Of a stretch of 64,000 bases of DNA, positions 45,849-56,680 are shown piece after piece. Within the stretch, counting starts at the first letter, position 1. Each line of letters opens with the position of its first letter. The notes below the pieces were generated by a model that searched no databases, had not been told where the DNA came from, and saw only the letters and a program-made list of their open reading frames with translations. A program made the position numbers and the translations under genes. The DNA is from Neoarius graeffei (Eukaryota > Chordata > Actinopteri > Siluriformes > Ariidae), in the NCBI RefSeq assembly GCF_027579695.1, contig NC_083587.1:4565501-4629500 (forward strand), read 5' to 3'.

Positions 45849-48055
45849 TCAACCCTGCACATGTGACGTAGTCAGACGGCAATCATAACATGCCAATTTC
45901 AATTTCCAAGTGGTGCCGTCCCGCCGGGGACGGTTAAGATAAAATAATTATAAATAGACAAAATAGTTATATAAATGTCAATGAACATGCCACTAATTTA
46001 TCTAAGTTATCATCAGCAGCACAGAAAGGAATGCAATAACAAATATCAGACCTTACTTTATCAGCTCTCACAAATGCAACATTTAATACAGAATTTATAA
46101 AGTTCTAAATTCGCTGCATTTTCACCAAGACTAACCTCATTCTTACACTCCAAGTTTCATTTACAGGGAAATCTTATTCATTTCACCAGTTGGGCAAAAT
46201 AAACCAACATGCAGAACATCAAACCCATCTGTCAAAATAAAGCCAGCGCTCTAATGAACACACTCAGCACTGTCTACTCCCAGGCCTTTTCTTCTCTATA
46301 AACACAATGCTCACAGTAAATGGGGGTTTAAGGCCCATCATCTTCCCAATCTGGGTTACAGTAAATGTATATACATCTACACTCTGTTTTGACCAGATCG
46401 ATGTATTTATTTAGTTTTGTGATTATTTATTTTGATTATTTTTGATCTAACTACTTAATTTATTACATGTCTACAGTATTCCTCAATTCACACTCCAGTG
46501 TTGATCAAACTGTCATGCAGTACAGTGGGTTGAACGCAGGCATTAATACACAATGGTGACAAATAAACCCATGCTCTTCACATCTCTAATGGATGAATGG
46601 GATGGGAGCGGCATGCATCCATATCCTACATTACAATTATTGGATCATTTCATTATTTCAACTGATTTATTGACTGAAAATGCAGCGAGTTAAGGTTCCA
46701 AATGTGGCCACATGAGGGAAACCAACAGCCATCCAGTACAACATAAGTTATTATTATTATTATTATTAATAATAAATACATTTTCTAACAGGCAACAAGC
46801 CTCGCACTGATAACCCCCCCCCCCAGCTATTTCCTACAGATTTATTGCTGAAACGCTGTGACTTTAATCAACAAAGGGAATGTGCACTTCCTAAACATGG
46901 CCACACAATGGCAGTCAAGAGCCACGCAGAACACACAGCGCTGTCTAACACACCCATTATTATTTACATGATTCATCAATCTTTAGCATTTCTCCTAGTA
47001 TTTCCCTACTTAGTTAATTTATTATTATTATTATTATTATAATTATTATTATATGTTTCTATATTTCTCAGTGTATAGATGTTAAACCGGATTTGTCCTC
47101 AGGAGCGAGCTACAACTAGTAGCCGAAGGTCCAAAGGAATTTAATTGTTTCTTCATAAGCATCATTTTCATTTTTCCAAAACTTTCCGCAATATTCTCGC
47201 TGTTCCTAACAAGGCAGTCTTTTGGAGATGTTCTATTTTAATACTCATGTTGATCTTTTTCATCCATTGTCCTAACTTATTCGGTTCATTCAATAATTAG
47301 GGGTACATGTCATGTCCACAGGTTGTATTTATACATTTTATAAAATATTCACTTCAAAAAATTATCAATTTTACATTGGTACACATTCTTTTTTAATATA
47401 ATACAAAACGTCAGCAAGTCCCATCATTTATTTTGCAGAAATTGCGTACAGTACATTGGAATTTTTTTTGTGCTGTCCGATTTGTTAAAGGTCAAGGTTT
47501 GCTCTCCAAATTAACAGTAGGATGCATGTTTTTGTATATTATTTTCATCATTTTTTGTTGAAAATAACCATTAAAACATGATAAAGGTGTTTTTAAATCT
47601 ATTTGACTCACTACATATTCAATTATTCACTTTGCATGTGTCCGAGAAATCTCTGTCAACTGTGTTAGCCACTGGCAAAACCCCTTTAACTCAGCAATGG
47701 TTTGCTCCAAAGTCACCTGTCCAACAGCATGTGATGCCACTTCCTTTAGTGAAGGAAATTTTAACTTCAGTGTGGTCCGTCTTTTCTCCTCCTCCTCAAT
47801 ATTTCATCAATATTATTGTCTGCACATAGAGTGGGTTAATTGCTCGTCAACTGTGTTATCAACATGTTCGTGTGCACTTGATTTAGATATTATATTTACA
47901 ACACTGTAGAGAAAGATTGTATAAACAGATGTTGATCAAGGTCATGAGGTGACATGTTAGCACCTAGCGGCTAGCACAAGGGCCTAAAATGAAAGAAATG
48001 TCGTGTTACCCATCAAGTGTTGGTGGAGTGGAAGAACATGTCTGCTTTGGCACAA
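45849..48055. other. No gene seen; simple repeats
   Basis: AT-rich sequence with (ATT)n runs at about 46748-46772 and 47021-47052, and a run of 13 C at about 46816. Short open frames show no family resemblance. Confidence 0.45.
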
Positions 48056-48059
48056 TCAG

Positions 48060-48360
48060 CTCATCAAAAGAAAAGGGCCCCGCAGCCATATGGACCCATC
48101 TATCCCCAATACTTGACCTGGTCAAGGCTTCCTATCCCAATGTGACTGTGGTACACAGTCAGTTTTTCACAGTTTACTTAGTTTCTTTGAACTGCTATTT
48201 ATTTTACTACACGAACTATGTTCAGAACACCCGTGTTTTTTCTGCTTGTTTGGGGACTTCTGTTCGCACTCATATTGGGGCAACTGGCATATAGCCATGG
48301 GGCTATTGTTTACACCAGGGAACCACTGCTAGCACTCAGTAACACCGGATGCTCATACAT
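48060..48360 (+). pseudogene. LINE 5' fragment
   Basis: The frame from about 48218 reads MFRTPVFFLLVWGLLFALIL then SHGAIVYTREPLLALSNT. The last block is the IVYTREQLLALR motif that starts the ORF of fish L2-group LINEs, as also seen in the element at 61380-63016. Homology is lost after about 48345. Confidence 0.55.
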
Positions 48361-48449
48361 GCACAAAAAAACCGCACACCAACATCTGGCTCATAGACAC
48401 TCCTGCTCTGCAGCTCAGCATTTAATCCACTTTGTTTTGGAGTTTTTTT

Positions 48450-48490
48450 GTGGCTACTGCCTCATGAAGGTGAAGCGAGGCAGTAGCCAC
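48450..48490. repeat. Perfect 14-bp hairpin
   Basis: GTGGCTACTGCCTC at 48450-48463 pairs perfectly with 48477-48490 around a 13-base loop. GCAGTAGCCAC occurs again at about 50072-50082, so 48450 to 50083 may be an element with the motif at both ends. Confidence 0.6.
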
Positions 48491-49105
48491 TATGTCATCG
48501 TGCTGTAAGAATGAGTGTAACAATAGCAAAACTTCATAACCAATCAGCACTTATCCTGATCAAGTTCGATTACCCGTTCTACTTCTTGATAAACTTAAGA
48601 ACCAATCAGAGCCAGAAATGGAATAAGAGAAACCTCGTTATAACTTTGTAGTGTCATAAGATAATCGACAGATAAAAAGATAAACGAAATTCACCTCGTG
48701 GTTCACCAAGGCTACTGATTCGATATCGAGTAAGTGGTGTTCATTTTAAGAAAATTTACCTTTTTGATTAACATGGCTTTTGTTTGGTCCTTCTGAAAGG
48801 TCAAATGACAGGTTTTGTAAGTTTTTTTGAGCTTTTTGGCAGATAGATTGAGAAGGCGATATCAAACTTCTGCTATTTGCTTTAATTTGTTCATTGTATT
48901 TTTTATTTCAGTCTTTACACTCCACTTGTGAAACAAATGTGCTCAATAGTTCTAAATAATGCTTTGAAGACAATTCATGAACAAGTGCTTTCGTACTATT
49001 TTGAAAATAGACCGAGTTCACAGCACTGTATTTAGAACAAAATACACTAAACAAAATTGGTAACCAAAACACTCCAAGCCCTGATGCTGCTCACAGCTTG
49101 GTGAT

Positions 49106-49972
49106 TGTAAGGTTTTATTCCTTTGTAAGGATAAATAATTGTAAGTATTTATTCTTGACCAAGAAGGCAGTGATTTATTTTGTGACAAAATTGTAAGGAT
49201 TTATTCTGTTCAGTTAAAATGACCTTCTGTCTCAGCTAGACATTGTTTAAAAATTCCATTCTGTCTGAACATTGCTATCATATTATCAGAACATTCTGCT
49301 TATTTTGATATGAAATGTGTATTATTGATCAGATTATTGTGTCTGAACAGCGCCAAGGTCTGCAATGATGTCAGACACACCCACACACACCCACAGCTGC
49401 ATATCCAACATGTATTTGGGATTAAAAGTTAGATTTAAAGCCATGATTTAAGTTAGTTTTATAGCTACACGTGATTTAGGATAGTTAGATTTAACCAGTC
49501 TCTTCAGTGTTGAATTTGAAATTGAAATGATTGAATGTTAGATTTAATGTTAGATTTAAAGCTGCATTAAGTGATTCATGTTAGTTTTATAGTTTTATAG
49601 ATTTATATTAGCCTCATTGCTGCACAAGGTGTTAAGACTTTATGATTTTAATATTTTAGAGCTTACATATACTATAACAGTGATTTTAAACTATTCCTGT
49701 GTAACCTGACCTTCGTCCAGTGGAGAAGACACTTCTTTGTTAGACTAAAGATAGTCTTTGTTTAAAATTGTCATGATTGATCCAAGGTTTCACTCACATA
49801 CACATGTATAAAACCCCGTATACTCTCGTCTCAGGGGGGACTTGCGAATAAAGATTGCGAACTAAAGATTGTGGGGTTCCTTTCTTTTTTCTGTGACTCA
49901 CCCCCAGACATCTGGGTGATGCGAGGGGACTGATCTCGAGATGGTGAGGGCCAGAGGTGAAGAAACCTAACA
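49106..49972 (+). mobile_element. Solo LTR of a retrovirus-like element
   Basis: The segment begins TGTAAGGTTTTATTCC and ends GAAACCTAACA, with the exact 5-bp duplication GTGAT at 49101-49105 and 49973-49977. Inside, a TATAAAAC box at about 49807 and an AATAAAG signal at about 49846 are placed as U3-R-U5 requires. No internal coding region or second LTR is present, so it is a solo LTR left by recombination between LTRs. No coding capacity remains. Confidence 0.85.
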
Positions 49973-50126
49973 GTGATGCTTTCAAGAGATGAGGCGAGTA
50001 TAATTGATAACATGTATAGATGCTATATTTACTGTATGGACATGGGATCAGAAAACTATTTTATTTGTAAGCAGTAGCCACATGGACCTATAGGGTACCT
50101 ATTTTTTTTTTCTTCCCCATTACGGT

Positions 50127-50160
50127 TTGCGATGTGTTTCCTTGTCGAAACACATCGCAA
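50127..50160. repeat. Perfect 14-bp hairpin
   Basis: TTGCGATGTGTTTC and its exact reverse complement are separated by six bases, CTTGTC. Confidence 0.75.
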
Positions 50161-50266
50161 TGAGTCATGTTATTCATCGCATTTGAAGCAGGAAATTTTA
50201 CATCCAATCACAATAACGATGTTAACACATAAATCAGACAGAGCACAGGAATTTTAGTGAAATCCC

Positions 50267-50420
50267 CAGAGTTGTGGTCTTGACCGCTCTTGAGATAAAA
50301 TCTCGAGTCCTCCGTGTCTGAGACCAAGACAAGATTGAGTAAAAATGTGGTCAATTCCGAGACGTGACCGAAACCTTCAAAAAGTGGTCTTGAGATCAGT
50401 CTCGAGTTCTACAACACTAG
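50267..50420. mobile_element. Short TIR element, probably hAT MITE
   Basis: Left end CAGAGTTGTGGTCTTGACC and right end complement CTAGTGTTGTAGAACTCGAG share the TCTTGA/CTCGAG blocks typical of a fish hAT MITE. No clear duplication was seen. Confidence 0.5.
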
Positions 50421-50497
50421 ATTAAACCATAGGTTCATAAAATGTTTCTAAATCTTCGGTGTTGCATTTATATTTTTGTTCACTGGAGAAACAGGAA

Positions 50498-52183
50498 TAG
50501 TAGAGCAGATAAGCAGATGAATCGTGCACAAGATGATAAAAGCATGAAACTTTCATGGTTTGTTCTTGAGGGCATAACAATTAATTTAAGATCTGGAGGT
50601 GCTCTCAGTTTGACCTTGGAGGTCAATTAGAGGTCATTGAGGTCATCAATAGGACATTTCTATGCATGAGAGCTGAAATGGGTGTGTTTTGGGGAGCAAT
50701 TTTGCTAAAAATGTACAGTAAGTATAAATATGCATGTATTAAGGCATAATCAAGTAAATAAACATAAATAGATATACACCCATAGAGTTAAATGAATGAA
50801 ATAAACAAAAAACTTAATGATAATAATGTAAAATTGGGAAATGGCAGATGAACTGTAACTGATAGATACCCAGGTAAACTACATACATTTAATCATTATT
50901 TTTATCATATATATATATATTCAAATCATGACTTAAACTTTCATTGCCATATCATGGGAATGCTTTATTCCCTCGAATCCTCCCACTCATATCCATGTTC
51001 CATGTGCAAGCTGTTATTTTCCCGCACTTCTGTTGGGCATAGTGAGCAAAAAGGGGTGTGGCCTGGCATGTTCCCACACTTGGGGTCCTAAAGTGTGTGT
51101 GCTTCTCTCACTCTCACACATTCTCTCTCGACTGTCTGACAGCAGAGCAGGAGCAATAGAAAGCAAAATCAGCACTACTGTGGTCTTGTATTTAGTCATC
51201 TAATAATTTGTATAATTAACTATTTGTATTATATTTCTATAATAAGTATATACTACTTCACCCTTCCTATTAACTATTCCATTGCTTTCCTTTTTATTTA
51301 CTTTGCTCATTTTGTTCTTTGTCACAGCTGGAACGCTTTGTTGTTCTCATTTATGACAGAACAAGTGCATGTGTAGGTGTCAATGAGGCACGGAAACATC
51401 TTTTCACATGAAAGTCAAGATCGTTGGAAAACATCCCCCCTACACAAGCTGCTTTGAGACAACACATCAAACGAGCCATGTATCAGGCTCATGTATGGAA
51501 CCTTGCCTTGGTTATTAGGCCCCAGTTGCCAAGTCCTTCAGACTGGGGATGGGTTAACAGTGACGATGGATGGCAGCCACTTTGGACAACACTACGTGAG
51601 GCCTCACAGTCGTGCTATGAGCTTTTGCATTGTGGTTGCAAAAAGGGCTGTTGTGGTCACTGCAAATGCAAAAAGGCAGAATTGAAGTGTACTGCCCTTT
51701 GTGCATGTTCTGGAGACTGCAATGATTAGAATACTCACATTAGGCCTGTATCACTTGTATCACTCATTTGGAAGTCATTTTACAATTACAAAGTATATAC
51801 TGCTTGGCAATATGCTACAAAATCATAAAAGTTGTTGAAACTGACATAACACATCATATATTTTAGAGTGACCTTCATCTTAACCTTGACTTCTAAGTGT
51901 AATATCACTATAAATGGACCCTCATGACCTAGAAAAATGGAAATCCACATGTAATTACAATTTGTCACACTTATATGATAAAATGCCCCAATTTTTAATC
52001 CTGTCCATTGAAATTACACATAACGAGGGTCGATGACCTCTAAATGACCTCCAAGGTCAAACTGAGAGCGCCTCCAGATCTTAAATTAATTGTTATGCCC
52101 TGGAGAACAAACCCTGAAAGTTTCATGCTTTTATCATGTTGTGCACAATTCTTATGTTTATAGGGCCTTAACAGCTCTACTAG
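50498..52183 (+). mobile_element. Element with about 150-bp inverted repeats and a CXC exon
   Basis: Arms 50498-50650 and about 52030-52183 are reverse complements at high identity (shared blocks ATAACAATTAATTTAAGATC, CTCTCAGTTTGACCTTGGAGG, GATAAAAGCATGAAACTTTC). Between them, on the plus strand, lies one recognisable exon (51328-51729). The rest is AT-rich and non-coding. Repeated AGGTCA and TGACCT motifs lie inside the arms. The superfamily is not known to me. Confidence 0.65.
51328..51729 (+). pseudogene. Terminal exon of a CXC-type cysteine-rich protein
   Basis: It starts after an acceptor TTTGTCACAG at 51327. The frame reads LERFVVLIYDRTSACVGVNE then ARKHLFT, an in-frame TGA at 51409-51411, then IPPTQAALRQHIKRAMYQAH, PSPSDWGWVNSDDGWQPLWT, ASQSCYELLHCGCKKGCCGH and CKCKKAELKCTALCACSGDC to the stop at 51729. 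The Cys cluster resembles a tesmin/TSO1-like CXC motif. This arrangement is common in repeat-borne fish and insect proteins of unknown function. The internal stop and missing upstream exons make it a relic. Confidence 0.7.
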
Positions 52184-52558
52184 AAGTTCTTTGAAACTGT
52201 TTCCATCTCTCCTGGTAATTGTAGAGCATTGTGTAACCAACAGATGGCAGCAGATGGAGTTGGGTAGAGAAAATAGATTGAATATAAGATCAAGTCCCTC
52301 TTTAAATGATTGAGGAGAGAAACATAACATGACTGCACTTTCAGTGGCCACTGGGATAGAAAACAACTGTGTGCTTGCATTAGTGCAACAACACAATTGG
52401 TTTAATATGATTCCCAGTTCGGTAAGACGATTGTTTTTTGGGGACAGGGGAAAAAATACCTGAAGGTTTGTCAGGTTCTCGGTTGTTCCAAAAGTCACAG
52501 ACAGAGCAGCGACGGCAGCTCAATGTTTATTTACTTCTCAGTCCAAGAAATCAAGCAC

Positions 52559-52612
52559 TGTTTCTGCCTGGTTTTGAACCAGGATCCTTTTGCGTGTGAG
52601 ACAAATGTGATA
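52559..52612 (-). tRNA. tRNA-Val (CAC), 3' part, split by transposon
   Basis: Read on the minus strand, the sequence gives the anticodon stem-loop with TCTCACAC, the variable region and the T arm with GGTTCAAAACC, then the 3' acceptor strand ending CAGAAACA. Together with 60582-60608 it makes a 73-nucleotide tRNA-Val(CAC) when the transposon and one copy of its target duplication are left out. 52605-52612 is the 8-bp duplication. Confidence 0.85.
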
Positions 52613-53024
52613 ATAGGGCTGCCAACTCCCTGAACCCCAAAAGAGGGACACTTTCAACCCAAATGCAGGACTTTTTTTCCCAGGCCTATCTGCACTGCCC
52701 CACGATGGAAATCATAACGTTTCCTTATCCAGACCACAATCCTACTAATTTCAGTATAATTTTGGTAAATTAATACTGCACTAGCAAAACTGTATTGTGT
52801 TTAAGTAATAGTCAAAACAATCATTAGACCTACAAGTGTCTCTCAAATTTCTCAAACTCTGAAAAGCTTTAGGCCAAAACCAACCATTGTCATAGTTATT
52901 CTATTTGAGGGGCATATCTTGAAGGAAAAGCAAAGACAGAAATGTATGCAAGTTTTTTAAACTATTTATTAAAACTTAAGAGAATATGTTGTTGGTCTGC
53001 ATCTTTTCAGTATGGCATGGGCCT

Positions 53025-53728
53025 CCTCTTATCCTGCAATAAATAAGAGAAAGAAAGGATATTTAGATTGAGAAATAGCCTACTGCCATCCCATGAACTT
53101 ATGTGTGTGTAATAAGATGTTTATATGGACATTCAAATGAAGGCTCACCAGTTACTTCTTCCATGGCTATTCCAGATTCCAGCATCTCCTCATCCTTCTG
53201 CACAGCCCAAACTATTTACAGAACAGTGGCATGGACATCCTCTTATCCTGAAGTAAATAAGAAAAAAACAAATGAGATTTAGATTGAGAAATACTGCCAC
53301 CCAATGAACTTATGTCTGTGTGTGTTGCATAAACAAGATACATAGACAAATTAAAATGATATTTAGATTGAGAAATACTGCCACCCTATGAAGTTATATG
53401 TGTGTGGGATGCATAAACAAGATACAACATAGAGAAATTAAAATTATATTTAGATTGAGAAATACTGCCACTCCATTTTATAGTGGAAGTGTGTGGGTTG
53501 CATAAATAAGATATACAGATAAATTCAAATGAAGGCTCACCAGTTACTTCTTCCATGGCTATTCCAGTTTCCAGCATCTTCTTATCCTTCTGCACAGCCC
53601 AAACTATTTACAGAACAGTGGCATGGACATCCTCTTATCCTGCAGTAAATAAGAAAAAAAACAAAAAACAAAAAAAAAACAAATGATATTTAGCTTGAGA
53701 AATACTGCCACCCCATGAACTTATGTGT

Positions 53729-53760
<32 letters not shown>

Positions 53761-54060
53761 AGCATAAACAAGATACATAGACAAATTAAAATGATATTTA
53801 GACTAAGAAATACTGCCACCCCATGAAGTTATATGTGTGGGTTGCATAAACAAGATACAACATAGACAAATTTAAATTATATTTAGATTGAGGAATACTG
53901 CCACCCCAAGTGTGTGGGTTGCATAAATAAGATATATAGACAAATTCAAATGAAGACTCACCAGTAAGGCCTACACCTTCCAGGGATATTTCCTGCTGCT
54001 CCTGACCGATTCCAGCATCTTCTTGTCCTTCTGCACTGCCAGGTAGAATTCCTTGCAGGA
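53025..54060. repeat. Triplicated 3' exon segment of the hAT gene
   Basis: Three tandem copies start at about 53025, 53241 and 53631, each with CCTCTTATCCTG, AATAAGA, TTTAGATTGAGAAATACTGCC and CTCACCAG, then an exon-like block. On the minus strand these blocks read QKDKKMLETGIAMEEVTG or a close variant (EDAGIGQEQQEISLEGVG in the last), each followed by a GTGAGCC donor-like sequence. Copies are about 390-430 bp, the first shorter. Sub-repeats of about 85 bp (TTTAGATTGAGAAATACTGCC) lie inside them. Confidence 0.7.
53725..53760. repeat. (GT)n microsatellite
   Basis: An almost pure GT run inside the third tandem copy. Confidence 0.9.
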
Positions 54061-54095
54061 CAAATGACAGTTCACAGTGACAAGGAATCCATTCT

Positions 54096-54639
54096 TTATA
54101 AGTTCTGTGCTGCATCGGTCCATTTCCCACTCATCAAAGAGAAAATCCTTTCCACAAAGGCATTAGAGCCTGGCACGCTGAGGACGAAGGAGACAATCTT
54201 GAATATGTTTGTCATCTTTTCTTTCCCGACGTTTTCAAAGATAGCCACCCATTTTTCACCAGTGGATTCTGTGGCATCCTTTGAGTGCTTCTTGATTTCT
54301 TCCCTGCTGTTGCAGAACTCTTCATATAGCTCATCCATATTGATTGTGTCTGAAAGTTTTAGAGCAGGCACCATCTTTTCTAGGTCTGGGAAGGAGAGCT
54401 CATCATATAGGCCTATTGGCTTCAGCTGCACCATTACATTGTCAGGTCAGAAATCAAACCACTTGTCAATGTATTGAATGGCTGAGTCATAAAACGTCTC
54501 AAAGTCATCTTTGATTTTTGACTTCTGTCCTCCTGGCACCTTCTCCATCAGCCTCTTGGTCTGATAGCCAAAGAAGCTGTCTTCCTTCAGAGCATTTTTT
54601 GCCTGAACTGTCTCAGCTCCTTGTAGACATCAGTGACAC
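54096..54639 (-). pseudogene. hAT transposase, C-terminal part
   Basis: On the minus strand from 54639: DVYKELRQFRQ, a frame change, then ALKEDSFFGYQTKRLMEKVP and FETFYDSAIQYIDKWFDF, an in-frame TGA, then SFPDLEKMVPALKLSDTINM and the dimerisation region VLSVPGSNAFVERIFSLMSG. It continues directly from the N-terminal part at 59091-60285 if the gypsy element is ignored. Confidence 0.8.
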
Positions 54640-55209
54640 TGTTAGGGTTTTGTTAGGATTCAAACCTGGTTCGCTGGTGTGATAATCCAGCAAACCCCCA
54701 CTAGGCCACCAGGGGAATGACTCAAGTGCAGAGGCGTGAGGCGGAAGTAGAAAAGTATCAAAAAGTTTATTTACAATATTTACAGTCCCAAAAAAATATA
54801 ATCCAAAAAACGCTCAGAAGATGAAGGGAAAAATAAAATATCCAAAAGTTCAAACTCAAATACAAAAGCCAAAAAACTAGAAAAGGCAAAAATACAAACG
54901 CTCAGAAGATCCAAAAAACAGTAAATACAAAGTCCAAAAAGCAAAGCAAAGTGCAAAACCAAAAAGACAAAGGCAAGGAACATGGAACAGAGGTAACTGG
55001 AGCTAAACATAACAGCACAAAGACTCCGTGACAAGAGGACTGAACTCAGGGGTATAAATACACAAACTAATTAAGGACAGGGCAGGGCAGGAAACAGGCA
55101 ATAAGACAAAAACAAAACACAGTGGTGACCTCTAGAGGCCCAAAACAAACATGACCAGAAAAGGAAATAACAGTGGCCTCTAGAGGCCAAAACAGTCCCA
55201 GTCCTAACA
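54640..55209 (-). repeat. 3' LTR of the gypsy element
   Basis: Starts TGTTAGGGTTTTG and ends GTCCTAACA on the plus strand. Very similar to 58509-59090, differing by scattered substitutions and short indels (for example an extra AAAAG and CAGAACA in the other copy). Confidence 0.9.
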
Positions 55210-55226
55210 GGACCCCCCCCCCCCCT

Positions 55227-56680
55227 CTAGGAGCATCTCCTGACGTTCCCAGGATGATCAGGATGGGCCGAATGGAAGTCCCGACAAAGTTCTTTATCGA
55301 GTATGTCCCGAGCTGGGACCCAGCAGCGCTCCTCAGGGCAATAGCCCTCCCAGTCCACAAGATATTGGAAGCCCCCGCGAACCCGGCGGGAGTCCAGCAG
55401 GCAGCGCACGGTGAACACAGTCTGACCCTGGAAGATGCGGGGGGGCAGGGGGTTCCTAGGGGCAGGGGCATACATGGACGTCAGTACGGGCCGCAACAGG
55501 GAAACATGGAATGTGGGGTTGATCCTTAGCATACGTGGTAACTGGAGCCGATAGGAGACAGGGTTAACTCTGCGTACAACCTTGAAGGGGCCAATGTAGC
55601 GAGGAGCAAGCTTGCGGTTCTCCACCTGCAGCGGAAGGTCCTTGGTGGACAGCCAAACCCGCTGCCCAGGGCGGAAAGTGTGGGCAGGTCTCCTATGGCG
55701 GTTGGCCTGAGTCTGGTTGGTACTGGAGGTCTGGATGAGTGTCCTCCTGACCTTGCTCCAGGTCTTGCGACACCGTCTCACGTAATGGTTGACCGAGGGC
55801 ACCCCAGCGTCCTCCTCCTGGTCTGGGAACAGAGGTGGCTGGAACCTGAATTGGCACTGGAACAGCGACAGCTTGGTGGCCAATGACTGCAGGGTGTTGT
55901 GGGCGTACTCTGCCCATGGCAGCCAGGTGCTCCACGATGTCGGGTTATCCATAGCCAGGCCTCGCAGGGTGGTTTCCAGGTCCTGGTTGAGCCTCTCCGT
56001 CTGGCCGTTGGACTGGGGGTGGAACCCAGAGGATAGGCTGGCAGTGGCCCCGATGCTCTTGCAGAAGCCATGCCATACTCGGGAGGAGAACTGGGGCCCC
56101 CGGTCAGAGATGATGTCCTGAGGGAGACCAAAAACTCGGAAGACATGAGTGAACAACAATTTAGCAGTGTCAAGGGCAGAGGGGAGTTTGCACAGTGGAA
56201 TAAAGTGGCAGGCCTTGGAGAATCTGTCCACTATGACCAATATGACAGTGTTACCTTGAGACTCAGGGAGACCCATGATGAAGTCGACTGCCACGTGGGA
56301 CCAGGGATGCCAGGGAATAGGCAGAGGATGCAGGAGACCCTGGGGACGCTGTCGCAGGTTCTTGGTTCTGGTGCAGACCTCACAGGACAGGACGAATGAC
56401 CTCACTTCCTTCTCCATGTTAGGCCACCAGAAGCGTCTTTTCAGGAAGTCCAGGGTCCTCCAAGCTCCCGGGTGGGCGGTGAGAGGGGAAGAGTGACCCC
56501 ACTGGAGAACCTTGGCCCGGGCTTGACGAGGGATGTACAGGAGGCCCGGTGGCCCCGTCCCAGGATCAGGGTCCCGGCGTTGAGCTTGTCGAACAGTCTC
56601 CTCAATACCCCAGTGGACAGGAGCCACAATCCGGGATATAGGGATGATAGGCCCAACTTCACTCTCCTGTTGTTGGGTGA
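55227..56680 (-). pseudogene. Integrase with C-terminal chromodomain
   Basis: In a different frame from RT. The HHCC finger has [20 protein letters not shown] and SCEVCTR. The catalytic triad regions are VAVDFIMGLP, IISDRGPQFSS and HPQSNGQTERLNQDLE. Then comes a GPFKVVRRVNPVSYRLQLP module, and a chromodomain with FQYLVDWEGYCPEERCWVPA near the end. The chromodomain places it among chromoviruses, whose integrases target marked chromatin. The frame is open for 466 codons, with the start provided by the upstream frame. Confidence 0.9.

Noticed and set aside
54780..55034. Hydrophobic 84-codon frame, repeated at 58657-58908
   Set aside because: Both lie in the two LTRs of the gypsy element, in the same relative place; A/T-rich LTR sequence read in reverse, not a membrane protein gene.
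55173..55529. Plus-strand frames opposite the integrase and reverse transcriptase
   Set aside because: Antisense shadows of GC-rich pol sequence.
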